Assembly (NCBI GenBank): GCA_002307375.1
Contig: NTJI01000001.1
Coordinates: forward strand, 1,240,001-1,304,000
Length of the DNA: 64,000 nucleotides
Direction of reading: 5' to 3'
Source of the DNA: Lysobacteraceae bacterium NML93-0399
Lineage (GTDB): Bacteria > Pseudomonadota > Gammaproteobacteria > Xanthomonadales > Xanthomonadaceae
This document shows, piece by piece, positions 34,101 through 41,233 of the stretch (its first letter is position 1; every line of letters starts with the position of its first letter). The notes beneath the pieces were generated by a model that saw only the letters and a program-made list of their open reading frames with translations, did no database searches and was not told the DNA's origin. The translations under genes were made by a program, and so were the position numbers.

Positions 34101-34294
34101 CCACCGCCATCGCCGACCGCTGCCTGTACGCCGCCAAGGACGCCGGACGCAACGCCTGGGTGGGTCTGGTCCCCGGTTTCGACGCCGACCGCCCACGTCT
34201 GCAGGCGCTGCTGTCGGGCGCCGACCTGACGACACTGGGCGATGCGGTCCGCGTGCTGCACTCGACCACCACACCGCCGCACTTCGCACGCTGA
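31166..34294 (+). CDS. Beta-propeller sensor diguanylate cyclase (Reg_prop, Y_Y_Y, GGDEF)
   Basis: A 1042-residue protein: signal peptide (RRRAARCVACVVLACAAAVAQAQ), two-component-regulator propeller repeats over about 30-700 (for example DDQGFLWVATQDGLNRFDG, WWIGTLSGLWRL, LWVGTNTRGLWRL, DAGGRLWLSTNNGLSVLD), a Y_Y_Y domain (about 700-765, LRYRVDGL ending HLPAGHYRLEVQA), one membrane helix (about 775-795), coiled-coil, and a GGDEF domain with GGEEF at 913-917 and an RxxD inhibitory site (REGD) five residues before it. It should sense a periplasmic ligand, perhaps a glycan, and make cyclic di-GMP. GTG 31142, eight codons upstream, follows a purine-rich GGAAGGGGGA and is an equally possible start. 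Confidence 0.9.
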   Translation: MRFDRQSVRRRAARCVACVVLACAAAVAQAQDAAPSAPGPLSLEMYGLDEGLSQLTVSAMTDDDQGFLWVATQDGLNRFDGHRFRAYRNAPDLAPGGANLVSSSIDSLAFEPRRTRLWLGTNDNGLEVVHLPNWTQRRLDVADGLSHTRVTAVLLDPAGGAWVATEAGVDHVDAEVSRVRRLGATAELVGLEWSGARGQPIALDVDCALWAVGSDALVALPPLRGAHRCTALQTGRDGLWVLAGDTGLFRLDADGRMQRHWPLAELRSGRAEASAMIRLEDGRVLVGFGDGGVVQLAPGSDRPHRLRFDRPPRSAITGFHQGASGAWWIGTYTSGLYRVRPLAAVIRNDGAGVGDMTDWPSQSIRAMRRAGSAMMIGTDSGLQLRDGPRAPWRARPELAGLSIRAIEPAASDGWWIGTLSGLWRLHGDGRLVEVDGLGDPRIDALLMDGATLLIGTRSGVQRLADGRVEADPRFAPLEGDMVTTFHPDTAGDGALWVGTNTRGLWRLQGDTLQAVTPAGAGMHRSVWAVYGSKDAIWVGAFTAGLYRIDRASGVSTVLTERDGLTNNVVYRILPDAGGRLWLSTNNGLSVLDPDSGIVQNLGRRDGLHNQEYNSGSGFQDADGLLYFGGTQGVDVVAPMQLPRRSAPAHPVLTSLQLLSRQTDEDARNGAETDIVYTPGITLRDEDSVFTIGMTAIDFLAPAAAQLRYRVDGLHTGWIYPHQARTEFSINHLPAGHYRLEVQAAGRDGEFGESRVLTIDMPPPPWRHPLAWVAYALLGLVVLALYLRRTRQAVRRERERVELLNRTVAERTAQLEQANRQLQHSNARLDAATRLDPLTQVPNRRELQTWLAREAARAPGRRGADTLFFFMLDIDAFKRINDSHGHQAGDTALVQFAARMRGLTREGDLLLRWGGEEFMLVARLDDGDAAAELAERIRSAIADTPVPLAHGATLRMTCSIGFAPWPFATAWPTLGDWQQTTAIADRCLYAAKDAGRNAWVGLVPGFDADRPRLQALLSGADLTTLGDAVRVLHSTTTPPHFAR

Positions 34295-34305
34295 CGAACG
34301 CCCCC

Positions 34306-34375
34306 CTGTAGGAGCGCGCTGGCGCGCGATGGGCTTCACCGGCAATGCCCCTTCGCGCGCAAGCGCGCTCCTACA
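34306..34375. repeat. REP-like inverted repeat
   Basis: Arms CTGTAGGAGCGCGCTGGCGC (from 34306) and the complementary arm ending CGCTCCTACA at 34375, a few bases after the diguanylate cyclase stop. Same family as at 20452; the left arm has one substitution. Confidence 0.8.
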
Positions 34376-34459
34376 CGTGCTTCGCACCTGCCTCGCTCGG
34401 TCACGACACCCCGCGTCTCGCGCGAAGCGCACTGCAATGCATCGGGCGTGCACCGCCCC

Positions 34460-34530
34460 CTGTAGGAGCGCGCTTGCGCGCGATGGGGCTCTGCCGGCAA
34501 CGCCCTTCGCGCGCAAGCGCGCTCCTGCAG
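34460..34530. repeat. REP-like inverted repeat
   Basis: Arms CTGTAGGAGCGCGCTTGCGC (from 34460) and a right arm ending CTCCTGCAG at 34530. Second copy between the convergent genes ending at 34294 and 34569. Confidence 0.8.
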
Positions 34531-34568
34531 GAGGGCGGTTCGGTTCGGGCGACTGAAGACCGCTGCGG

Positions 34569-35795
34569 TTACAGCGTGTCCAGGCGGATGCGGTTGGCGA
34601 ACAGCGAGAACGCAAGCATGCCGGCCAGACCGCCGGCGCGGTCGAGCCATGGCGGCAGCCAGCGTGGCGCGGCCAGCGTGCCGGCCTCGAACAGCGGCGC
34701 GAAGCGCTGCACGTCGGCGAGCGTCATCTTGCCGGCGAACAGATGCCTGCACAGCGGCAGTTGCCGGTGCGCCAGCGCCTGGCGGAAGAACGTGTGCACG
34801 TCGATCAGCCCGCGCAGGTACACCGCGTCCTTGGTGAAGGCGTATCCACCACGCAGGGGCACGCCGCGGAACACGCGCTGGGCGGACGCGAAGCTTTCGG
34901 CAGCCGGCTGGCCGGCGCCGTGGAAATAATCGAACACCTCGAGGAAGTCCGCGCCGTCGAGCGCCAGCGCGATTGCCTCGATGCGCAGGCTCACCCGCTT
35001 CATGCGGCCGATGTCGATGCTGCCGGTGATCTGCTCGGCGAACACCGCAAGCCCTTCCTGCGTGCACGTGGTGCGCGGCGAGGACATCGCCAGACTCGGC
35101 AGCACGGCCTGCTCGCGTCCGTTGAGTGCGGTCAGCGAATGCACGAACGCTTCGTGCTGCAGCAGCTGTTGGCGGTCGTGCACCGAATAGCGCGCATCGC
35201 GGCGCAGGCGCAGCCGGTACGCGCCCGCCGCGGCCTTGGCGATCATCGTCGGATCGAGCTCGACCGCCACCACCCGCGTGCCGAAATACGCGTCGAGGTC
35301 GGCCTGCAACTGCGCCTGCAGCGTCAGGGCATCGATCGTCGGATGCTCGATGTCGGCCAGCAGCCCCGGATCGAGTGCGTCGGCGATTTCGATGAAGTGC
35401 CGCGCCGCGTCACAGGTGTTCAATGCGCCACCCGGCAGCGTGGCATCTGGGCGGCCGTAGAGCGTGATCGCATGCGTGCACGCGGCCGCGGTGCCCAATG
35501 ATTCCAGCAGCTGCGCGGTGGTGCCCCAGGCCTGCGCGGATTCGGCGATGTAGGCGCCGAGCGGATGATCGGGATCCGCGGCGCGGGCGATCGCATCGAG
35601 TGCGCGGCGTGCATCGCCGAAGTCGTGGCGCGGATACGTGACCTCGGGCATCACCCGGCGGCCGGCCGCAAAGGCCGACAGGAACGTCTGCTGGATCGTC
35701 GAGGGCCAGCTCGCGAGCGTCAGGAGACGCAATCCGCGCGCGGCAGCGACCATGCGGGCATCAAGCGCCGCGTGGTGGGCGATGGCGTCGGGCAT
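34569..35795 (-). CDS. DUF1704 (MATCAP-like) putative metallopeptidase, QEGLA-motif protein
   Basis: 408 residues of the family annotated flavohemoglobin expression-modulating QEGLA motif protein (DUF1704). The putative zinc site is HEAFVH (HExxxH, in LLQHEAFVHSLTALNGRE) followed by CTQEGLAVFAEQ, whose Glu would be the third ligand, the layout known from the eukaryotic MATCAP tubulin carboxypeptidases. The family name comes from an effect on flavohemoglobin expression in another bacterium; the bacterial substrate is unknown. No signal peptide, so cytoplasmic. It stands alone between repeat-containing gaps. Confidence 0.82.
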   Translation of the reverse strand: MPDAIAHHAALDARMVAAARGLRLLTLASWPSTIQQTFLSAFAAGRRVMPEVTYPRHDFGDARRALDAIARAADPDHPLGAYIAESAQAWGTTAQLLESLGTAAACTHAITLYGRPDATLPGGALNTCDAARHFIEIADALDPGLLADIEHPTIDALTLQAQLQADLDAYFGTRVVAVELDPTMIAKAAAGAYRLRLRRDARYSVHDRQQLLQHEAFVHSLTALNGREQAVLPSLAMSSPRTTCTQEGLAVFAEQITGSIDIGRMKRVSLRIEAIALALDGADFLEVFDYFHGAGQPAAESFASAQRVFRGVPLRGGYAFTKDAVYLRGLIDVHTFFRQALAHRQLPLCRHLFAGKMTLADVQRFAPLFEAGTLAAPRWLPPWLDRAGGLAGMLAFSLFANRIRLDTL

Positions 35796-35898
35796 GTGCG
35801 ACTCCGTCGGACGATGGGGTCACGCTAGCGGATAGATCGCGCTTGCGCATTCGCGCGTTCTCGCGCGCAGGCTGTTTGGAACTCGCGGTGCGCTGAAG

Positions 35899-35935
35899 CC
35901 CTCCCCGCACGCGGGAGAGGGGTTGGGAGGGGCGA
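35899..35935. repeat. GC-rich CCCTCCCC-type hairpin repeat
   Basis: CCCTCCCCGCACGCGGGAGAGGGGTTGGGAGGGGCGAA-like element between the divergently placed repeat partner at 36021 and the DUF1704 gene; same family as in the 242-bp tandem repeat but decayed. Confidence 0.6.
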
Positions 35936-36020
35936 AACGTCAGGCGGCGGCGATGTGGAGTTGCGCGCGGCGCCCGAACGGTCGCCAGCCACTCCCGGCA
36001 ACATCCCGATGTCGGAGCGT

Positions 36021-36060
36021 TCGCCCCCACCCAACCCTCCCCCGCGCGCGGGGGAGGGCT
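36021..36060. repeat. GC-rich CCCTCCCCC-type hairpin repeat
   Basis: TCGCCCCCACCCAACCCTCC leads into CCCGCGCGCGGGGGAGGG, the inverted orientation of the copy at 35899. The two copies face each other across about 85 bases of unique DNA upstream of the rsgA stop. Copies of this family also lie at 20782 and throughout 29871-30290. Confidence 0.75.
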
Positions 36061-36094
36061 TCGGATCCTGGCGGCGCTCAGGCCACCCGCGCGC

Positions 36095-37234
36095 TCAGCG
36101 CTCCCGCGTCCAGTCCGATCCGCGCTTGGCCGGCTTCACGCCAGGTCGCCCGCCACTCTTCGGCGCAGGCTTGCCTGTCGGCCGGCTCTCGGTCTTCTGC
36201 GCCATGCGGCTGGCAAGCTGCCCGGCCGCGCCGCTGAGTTCGTCGCGCAATTTCAGATAGCTGCCCAGGCGAGCGGCCGACAGCGTGCCGGCCTCGACCG
36301 CCGCACGCACCGCGCAGCCCGGTTCGCTGCCGTGCGTGCAGTCGCGGAAACGGCAATCGGCGGCCAGAGCCTCGATGTCGGCGAAACCGCCTTCCGACAA
36401 GTCTTCCTCGCCGGTCGGCTTGAGTTCGCGCATGCCGGGCGTGTCGATCAGGCAGGCGCCCGAAGGCAGCGGGATCAACGCGCGGTGCGTGGTGGTGTGG
36501 CGCCCGCGATCGTCGGTGGCGCGCACTTCGGCGGTCTTCATGCGCTCGGTGCCGAGCAGGCGGTTGGTCAGCGTGGACTTGCCGGCGCCCGAACTGCCGA
36601 CCAGCACCGCGGTGACGCCGGGGCCCAGCCAGCGGTGCAGGCCGGCGACACTGTCGACATCGCGCGCGTTGACCGGCACCACCGGCACGCCAAGCCCGAT
36701 CACGTCGGCCAGCGCGGCGGTGGCGGCGGCGATGTCGGCCTCGGGCTTGTCGGCCTTGGTCAGCACGATCACCGGCGTGCCCCCGCCCTGCACCAGCAGC
36801 AGGTAGCGCTCGATGCGGCGCGGATTGAAGTCGGCGTCCAGGCCGCAGACCACCAGCACGATGTCGATGTTCGCCGCGATCAGCTGCTGCCTGTAATGCT
36901 CGCCGGCGGCGGCGCGCTTGATCGCGCTGCGCCGCGGCAGCATCGCGACGATGCGCTGACCGTCCTCGACCAGTACCCAGTCGCCGACCGCGCCGCGGTC
37001 TTCGGGCGCGATGGTGCCCTTGCGATAGCCACTGCGGCGCAGCCAGTCGGGCAGCGACTCGACCGCGATCGCCTCGCCCGGTGCGCCGGCCACCAGATAG
37101 CCGGAGCGGTGCTGCTCGACGATGCGCATCGGTCGGGCCTGCGGATGCGCGGCCATGACCTCGGCCCAGGGACCCGACGGCGCACCGTCGAACGGCCAGC
37201 CGATCGCGCGCAGCGCGGGGTCGGCGGAGGTCAA
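36095..37234 (-). CDS. rsgA: Ribosome small subunit-dependent GTPase RsgA
   Basis: A 379-residue circularly permuted GTPase that assists late maturation of the 30S subunit. After an OB-fold region (about 45-125) the G motifs appear in the permuted order: TKAD (G4), then GSSGAGKSTLTN (G1), RHTTTHRAL (G2), DTPGMREL (G3). The zinc-binding region CRFRDCTHGSEPGCAVR (Cys, Cys, His, Cys) follows near residue 300. A Lys/Arg-rich tail of about 40 residues is longer than in E. coli and may bind rRNA. Confidence 0.95.
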   Translation of the reverse strand: MTSADPALRAIGWPFDGAPSGPWAEVMAAHPQARPMRIVEQHRSGYLVAGAPGEAIAVESLPDWLRRSGYRKGTIAPEDRGAVGDWVLVEDGQRIVAMLPRRSAIKRAAAGEHYRQQLIAANIDIVLVVCGLDADFNPRRIERYLLLVQGGGTPVIVLTKADKPEADIAAATAALADVIGLGVPVVPVNARDVDSVAGLHRWLGPGVTAVLVGSSGAGKSTLTNRLLGTERMKTAEVRATDDRGRHTTTHRALIPLPSGACLIDTPGMRELKPTGEEDLSEGGFADIEALAADCRFRDCTHGSEPGCAVRAAVEAGTLSAARLGSYLKLRDELSGAAGQLASRMAQKTESRPTGKPAPKSGGRPGVKPAKRGSDWTRER

Positions 37235-37280
37235 GCGATGCGAGGGGCGATCTTCATGGCGCGGATTCTAAGGGGAACCC

Positions 37281-37364
37281 CTGCAGGAGCGCGCTCGCGC
37301 GCGATTTCCGGGCATCCATCAGGCGGAGCTATCGCCGGAATCGCGACCAGGGTCGCTCCCGCAG
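37281..37364. repeat. Decayed REP-like inverted repeat
   Basis: Left arm CTGCAGGAGCGCGCTCGCGC is well kept, the right arm (GGTCGCTCCCGCAG) has many changes and the centre is longer than in intact copies. It lies in the divergent promoter region of rsgA and the aminotransferase gene. Confidence 0.6.
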
Positions 37365-37450
37365 GTGGCATGCAGCCCCGAGCAGGCCGGCCGCATGAAC
37401 GCGGGTTTTCCGCTAGCATCGGGCGACATTCCCCGCGCCGAGCGCTGCCG

Positions 37451-38719
37451 ATGTCCGCCCCTTTGAAAATCCGCGAACGCCTGTCCGAAGTCCGCTACGA
37501 AATCCGCGGCGAACTGGCGCGACGCGCGCGCGAACTCGAGGCGCAGGGGCGCACGCTGATCAAGCTCAACATCGGCAATCCGGGGGCCTTCGGTTTCCGT
37601 GCGCCGGAGCATCTGCAGCGCGCGATCGCCGAGCGCATCCACGACACCGATCCCTACACCCACCAGCAGGGCCTGCCGGTCGCACGCGAAACCATCGCCG
37701 CGTACCACGTCGCGCGCGGCGCGCAGGGTGTGACCGCCGAGCGCGTGTTCGTCGGCAACGGCGTCAGCGAACTGATCGACATCTCGCTGCGTGCGCTGCT
37801 CAACCCCGGCGACGAGGTGCTGGTGCCTTCGCCGGACTATCCGCTGTGGTCGGCGGCGACGATCCTCAACGACGGCCGCCCGGTGTTCTACCAGTGCAAG
37901 GCCGAGAACGGTTTCCTGCCCGATCCCGACGCACTCGAAGCGCTGGTCTCGGCGCGCACGCGCGCGATCGTACTGATCAACCCGAACAACCCGACCGGTG
38001 CGGTCTACCCGCGCGCGCTGCTCGAACGCATCGTCGCGATCGCCGCACGTCACGACCTGCTGCTGTTGTGCGACGAGATCTACGACGGCATCACCTATGA
38101 CGGTGCGGCGTTCGAGCCCATCGCGCCGATCGCCGGCGACGTACCGTGCATCTCGTTCGGAGGCCTGTCGAAAGTGCACCGCGCCTGCGGTTGGCGCGTC
38201 GGCTGGGCGGTGCTGTCGGGCGACGAGCCGCGCAGCCGCGATTTTCGCAACGCCATGGACCTGCTCGGCGCGCTGCGCCTGTGCGCCAACGTGCCGGGAC
38301 AGTTCGCGATCGAGGCTGCCCTCACGGGCGCCGACACCATCACGCCCCTGTGCGCGCCCGGCGGCCGCCTGCACGAAGCGCGGCGCGCGGTGATCGAGGC
38401 CTGCGAGGCCAGTCCGTATCTGTCGCTGGTCGCCCCGGCCGGCGCGCTGTACGCCTTTCCCGGCATCGCCGAAGCATTCGCGCGCGGCTTCGACGACCAT
38501 GCGTTCGCGCTCGAACTGATGGACGCCGAAGGCGTGCTCGTCGTGCCGGGCAACAGCTTCAACGTGCCCTACCGCAATCATTTCCGCGTCACCCTGCTGC
38601 CCGAACCCGAGCAGCTGCGCGAAGTGTTCGCGCGCATCCATCGCGTGCTCGAACGCCAGATCACCGATGCGCACAAGGTCGTGCCGCTGGCCCGGCGCCA
38701 GGCACGCGCGGCGCGATGA
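37451..38719 (+). CDS. PLP-dependent aminotransferase, AlaA-like
   Basis: A 422-residue fold-type I aminotransferase, closest by motifs to AlaA-type alanine aminotransferases (pyruvate plus glutamate to alanine plus 2-oxoglutarate). Visible are NIGNPGAFGF, YTHQQGLPVARE, GNGVSELI (PLP phosphate contact), PDYPLW, NPNNPTGAVY, DEIYDGITYD and the Schiff-base lysine in SFGGLSKVHRACGWRVGW, then NHFRVTLLP with the substrate carboxylate-binding Arg. ATG 37451 starts the conserved N-terminus. It is the first gene of a tightly packed operon; the SGNH hydrolase start overlaps its stop (ATGA). Substrate is inferred. Confidence 0.9.
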   Translation: MSAPLKIRERLSEVRYEIRGELARRARELEAQGRTLIKLNIGNPGAFGFRAPEHLQRAIAERIHDTDPYTHQQGLPVARETIAAYHVARGAQGVTAERVFVGNGVSELIDISLRALLNPGDEVLVPSPDYPLWSAATILNDGRPVFYQCKAENGFLPDPDALEALVSARTRAIVLINPNNPTGAVYPRALLERIVAIAARHDLLLLCDEIYDGITYDGAAFEPIAPIAGDVPCISFGGLSKVHRACGWRVGWAVLSGDEPRSRDFRNAMDLLGALRLCANVPGQFAIEAALTGADTITPLCAPGGRLHEARRAVIEACEASPYLSLVAPAGALYAFPGIAEAFARGFDDHAFALELMDAEGVLVVPGNSFNVPYRNHFRVTLLPEPEQLREVFARIHRVLERQITDAHKVVPLARRQARAAR

Positions 38720-39336
38720 CCACACCGGCCCGCTATCTCGCACTCGGCGACAGCTACACCATCGGCGAAGGCATCGACGCGGAGGATCGCTGGCCGGTCC
38801 GCCTGGCCGACACATTGCGCAGCGAAGGGCTGGCCATCGACGCGCCGCAGGTCGTCGCGACCACTGGCTGGACCACGGACGAACTCGATGCCGGCATCGA
38901 CGCCGCCGCCCCCGTCGGCCCGTTCGACCTGGTGAGCCTGCTGGTCGGCGTCAACGACCAGTACCGCGGTCGCGAGGTCGCAGCGTATGCGCCCGCATTC
39001 TTGGCCCTGCTGGAACGGGCGATCGGCTTCGCCGGCGGCGATGCGGCCAAGGTGTTCGTGCTCGCGATCCCGGACTGGGGCGTGACGCCGTTCGGCGCGC
39101 ATTCGGGGCGCGACACCGGCGCGATCGCACGCGAGCTCGACGCCTACAACGCGCGTGCGGCCTCGATCTGCGCCGCGCGGAATGTCGCCTTCGTCGATAT
39201 CGCGCCGGTCAGCCGTGCGCGTGGCGGCGAGTCGGACATGCTCGCCGACGATGGCCTGCATCCCTCGGCCATGCTGCACGCGCTGTGGACGGCGCTGGCG
39301 CTGCCGGTCGCGCGACGCGTATTGTCGCGGCCATGA
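38716..39336 (+). CDS. SGNH-family esterase/lipase-like hydrolase
   Basis: 206 residues, with all four SGNH blocks: GDSYTIGEG (nucleophile Ser), a Gly in block II, VGVNDQYRG (Asn) and DGLHPS (Asp and His near the C-terminus). No signal peptide, so it probably acts in the cytoplasm on an ester or acyl group. It overlaps both neighbours by four bases (ATGA at each end), within an aminotransferase-hydrolase-methyltransferase operon whose joint purpose I cannot name. Confidence 0.88.
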   Translation: MTTPARYLALGDSYTIGEGIDAEDRWPVRLADTLRSEGLAIDAPQVVATTGWTTDELDAGIDAAAPVGPFDLVSLLVGVNDQYRGREVAAYAPAFLALLERAIGFAGGDAAKVFVLAIPDWGVTPFGAHSGRDTGAIARELDAYNARAASICAARNVAFVDIAPVSRARGGESDMLADDGLHPSAMLHALWTALALPVARRVLSRP

Positions 39337-40049
39337 CTGCGACCTCCACCGACACCGCGCCGCTGTCCACCGCGCCCTATCCACGCGAAGACGCGCGCAA
39401 CATCGCGCGCGCTTTCCTGCCCCGGCACGTGCTCGGCAACCGCTACGACTATTACTACACGCTGACCAAGCTGCGCACCGACCCGCTGTATCCGGGTGTG
39501 CTGCAGGCGTTGCGTCCGACCACCGCGCCGGTGCTGGATCTGGGCTGCGGGCTGGGGCTGCTTGCACATGCGCTGCGTGCCGACGGCCAGTCGCTGCCGT
39601 TCACCGGGGTCGACATCGACGCGGCCAAGATCCGCCGCGGCCGCGAGGTCGCCGCGCGCGCCGGGCTGGCCGACGTGCAGCTCGACGTACTCGATCTCGG
39701 TGTCGGCCTGCCCGCGCACCAGGGCAGCGTCGCCATCCTCGACGTGCTGCAGTACCTCTCGTTTGATCGCCAGCGCGAACTGCTCGACAACGTGATCGCG
39801 ATGCTGGTGCCGGGCGCGCGCCTGGTGATCCGCAGCGGCCTGGCCGACGACACCTCGCGCAGCCGCACCACGCGCATCACCGATCGCCTCGCCAACTTCG
39901 CCGGCTGGATGCAGGAACGCGCCAAGAGCTATCCCACCGCCGATGGCTTGCGCGGCCAGCTCGAAGGCGCGGGCCTGACGACCACCCTGCGTCCGCTGTA
40001 CGGCGATACGCCGTTCAACAACTGGCTGATCGTCGGAATCCGCGCGTAG
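39333..40049 (+). CDS. Class I SAM-dependent methyltransferase
   Basis: 238 residues. The SAM-binding motif I is VLDLGCGLGLLAHAL, followed by GVDIDAAKIRRG (motif with acidic ribose ligand) and SVAILDVLQYLSFDRQRELLDNV. The N-terminal EDARNIARAFLPRHVLGNRYDYYYTLTKLRTDPLYPGVL is found in xanthomonad homologues that I know only as hypothetical methyltransferases. The substrate is unknown. Last gene of the operon; the start overlaps the hydrolase stop. Confidence 0.88.
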   Translation: MTATSTDTAPLSTAPYPREDARNIARAFLPRHVLGNRYDYYYTLTKLRTDPLYPGVLQALRPTTAPVLDLGCGLGLLAHALRADGQSLPFTGVDIDAAKIRRGREVAARAGLADVQLDVLDLGVGLPAHQGSVAILDVLQYLSFDRQRELLDNVIAMLVPGARLVIRSGLADDTSRSRTTRITDRLANFAGWMQERAKSYPTADGLRGQLEGAGLTTTLRPLYGDTPFNNWLIVGIRA

Positions 40050-40097
40050 TTCGGCGCGGGTTCCGCCGCGCCCGACCCGTGATGCGATCGCGCCCCG

Positions 40098-40168
40098 TGT
40101 AGGAGCGCGCTTGCGCGCGATTGGGCTTTCCCGGCAACGCCTCATCGCGCGCAAGCGCGCTCCTACAG
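40098..40168. repeat. REP-like inverted repeat
   Basis: Arms TGTAGGAGCGCGCTTGCGCG (from 40098) and the complement ending CTCCTACA/G at 40168. Confidence 0.85.
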
Positions 40169-40263
40169 GGGAGCCTCGCAACACGATGCGCATGCGGAGG
40201 GGCGCAGCCAACTGCGGGACGACAGATTCCGCCGCACCTGACCCGTGATGCGGCCTCGCCCCG

Positions 40264-40333
40264 TGTAGGAGCGCGCTTGCGCGCGATTGGCTTTCCCGGG
40301 AACGCCTCTTCGCGCGCAAGCGCGCTCCTACAG
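40264..40333. repeat. REP-like inverted repeat
   Basis: Arms TGTAGGAGCGCGCTTGCGCG (from 40264) and the complement ending near 40333; copy of the element at 40098 with 166-base period including upstream flank. Confidence 0.85.
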
Positions 40334-40364
40334 GTGGACTTGCCCCGACGTGCGTGACGCGCGT

Positions 40365-41129
40365 TTACGGGTGTTCGGGCAATACCGTGAGCAGGCCTTT
40401 CGCCTGCATCCGCGCGAGCACGCCTTCGATCATCGCGACGTTGCGGCCGTGCTTGGCGCCTTCGTGCAGCAGCACGATCGCGCCCGGCGCGAGATCGCCA
40501 TCGATCGCGTCGACCACTGTGTCCACATCCGCCTTCACCGCATCGAAGCCGCGCGCGGTCCAACCAACGCGCGCCAGCCCCGCCTCGCGCAGTGGTGCAT
40601 GCACGAACGGATTGGTGTGGCCGACGACCGAACGGAACCAGACCGGCGCCTGGCCGGTGATCGCGGTCAGCGTGCGTTGGCAATCGAGAATCTCGCGTCG
40701 CATCCGCGCCGCCCCCAGCGCCCAGAACATCGCCTGGGGATGGGTCTGGCTGTGATTGGCGATGCCATGGCCACGTGCGGCAATCTCGCGCACGAGATCC
40801 GGCCGGGCAGCGGCACGCTCGCCGACGAGGAAGAACGTAGCCTTGGCGCCGTGCACATCGAGCACGTCGAGCAGCGGCCGGGTGTCGTCCGACGGCCCGT
40901 CGTCGATGGTCAGCCACACACCCTCGCCCGGCAGCCGCGTCAGCACCGGGCCGTAGAGCCGCGACGCCGGCGCCAGCACGCCCCAGAGGCACAGCGCGTG
41001 GCTGGTCAGCAGCAGCGGCAGGCCGATCGCCCAACCCGCGCGCCACCACACCAGCACGATGATCAGCTGCGAGGCCAGCAGCAGCGGCAGCCACAGATGC
41101 GGGCGACGGGGCGGGCGGTGCGCGGACAT
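40365..41129 (-). CDS. Polysaccharide deacetylase (NodB/CE4) family protein
   Basis: 254 residues. Two N-terminal membrane helices (about 15-50) are followed by a NodB domain: VWLTIDDGPSDDTRPLLDVL (motif 1, catalytic Asp and metal Asp), GHGIANHSQTHP (motif 2, H-x3-H metal ligands), WFRSVVGHTNP (motif 3, where the usual RPPxG is changed to RSVVG) and VLLHEGAKHG (motif 5 His). It should remove acetyl groups from a cell-envelope sugar at the membrane. Start at 41129 is preferred; ATG 41138 would add three residues. It is divergent from the glutaredoxin gene by 104 bases. Confidence 0.85.
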   Translation of the reverse strand: MSAHRPPRRPHLWLPLLLASQLIIVLVWWRAGWAIGLPLLLTSHALCLWGVLAPASRLYGPVLTRLPGEGVWLTIDDGPSDDTRPLLDVLDVHGAKATFFLVGERAAARPDLVREIAARGHGIANHSQTHPQAMFWALGAARMRREILDCQRTLTAITGQAPVWFRSVVGHTNPFVHAPLREAGLARVGWTARGFDAVKADVDTVVDAIDGDLAPGAIVLLHEGAKHGRNVAMIEGVLARMQAKGLLTVLPEHP

Positions 41130-41233
41130 GGCGCGCATGATGCCATCGACAACCCGGCGTTCGGCCCGCAGCGGGGTTGCATCGCAGGGCCCGCGGTACC
41201 ATGTCGGTCGTTCCCGCACACCAGGTCCCCACC

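Larger units (their letters stand above)
40050..40364. other. 315-bp gap with duplicated REP unit
   Basis: Two REP-like elements, each embedded in a longer unit repeated at a 166-base offset (TTCCGCCGC at 40061 and 40227, followed by GACCCGTGATGCG). No gene. It separates convergent genes and may help to end both transcripts. Confidence 0.7.

Noticed and set aside
36332-37450. Long N-terminal extension of the aminotransferase frame
   Set aside because: Opposite rsgA and through its promoter; the family N-terminus starts at 37451.
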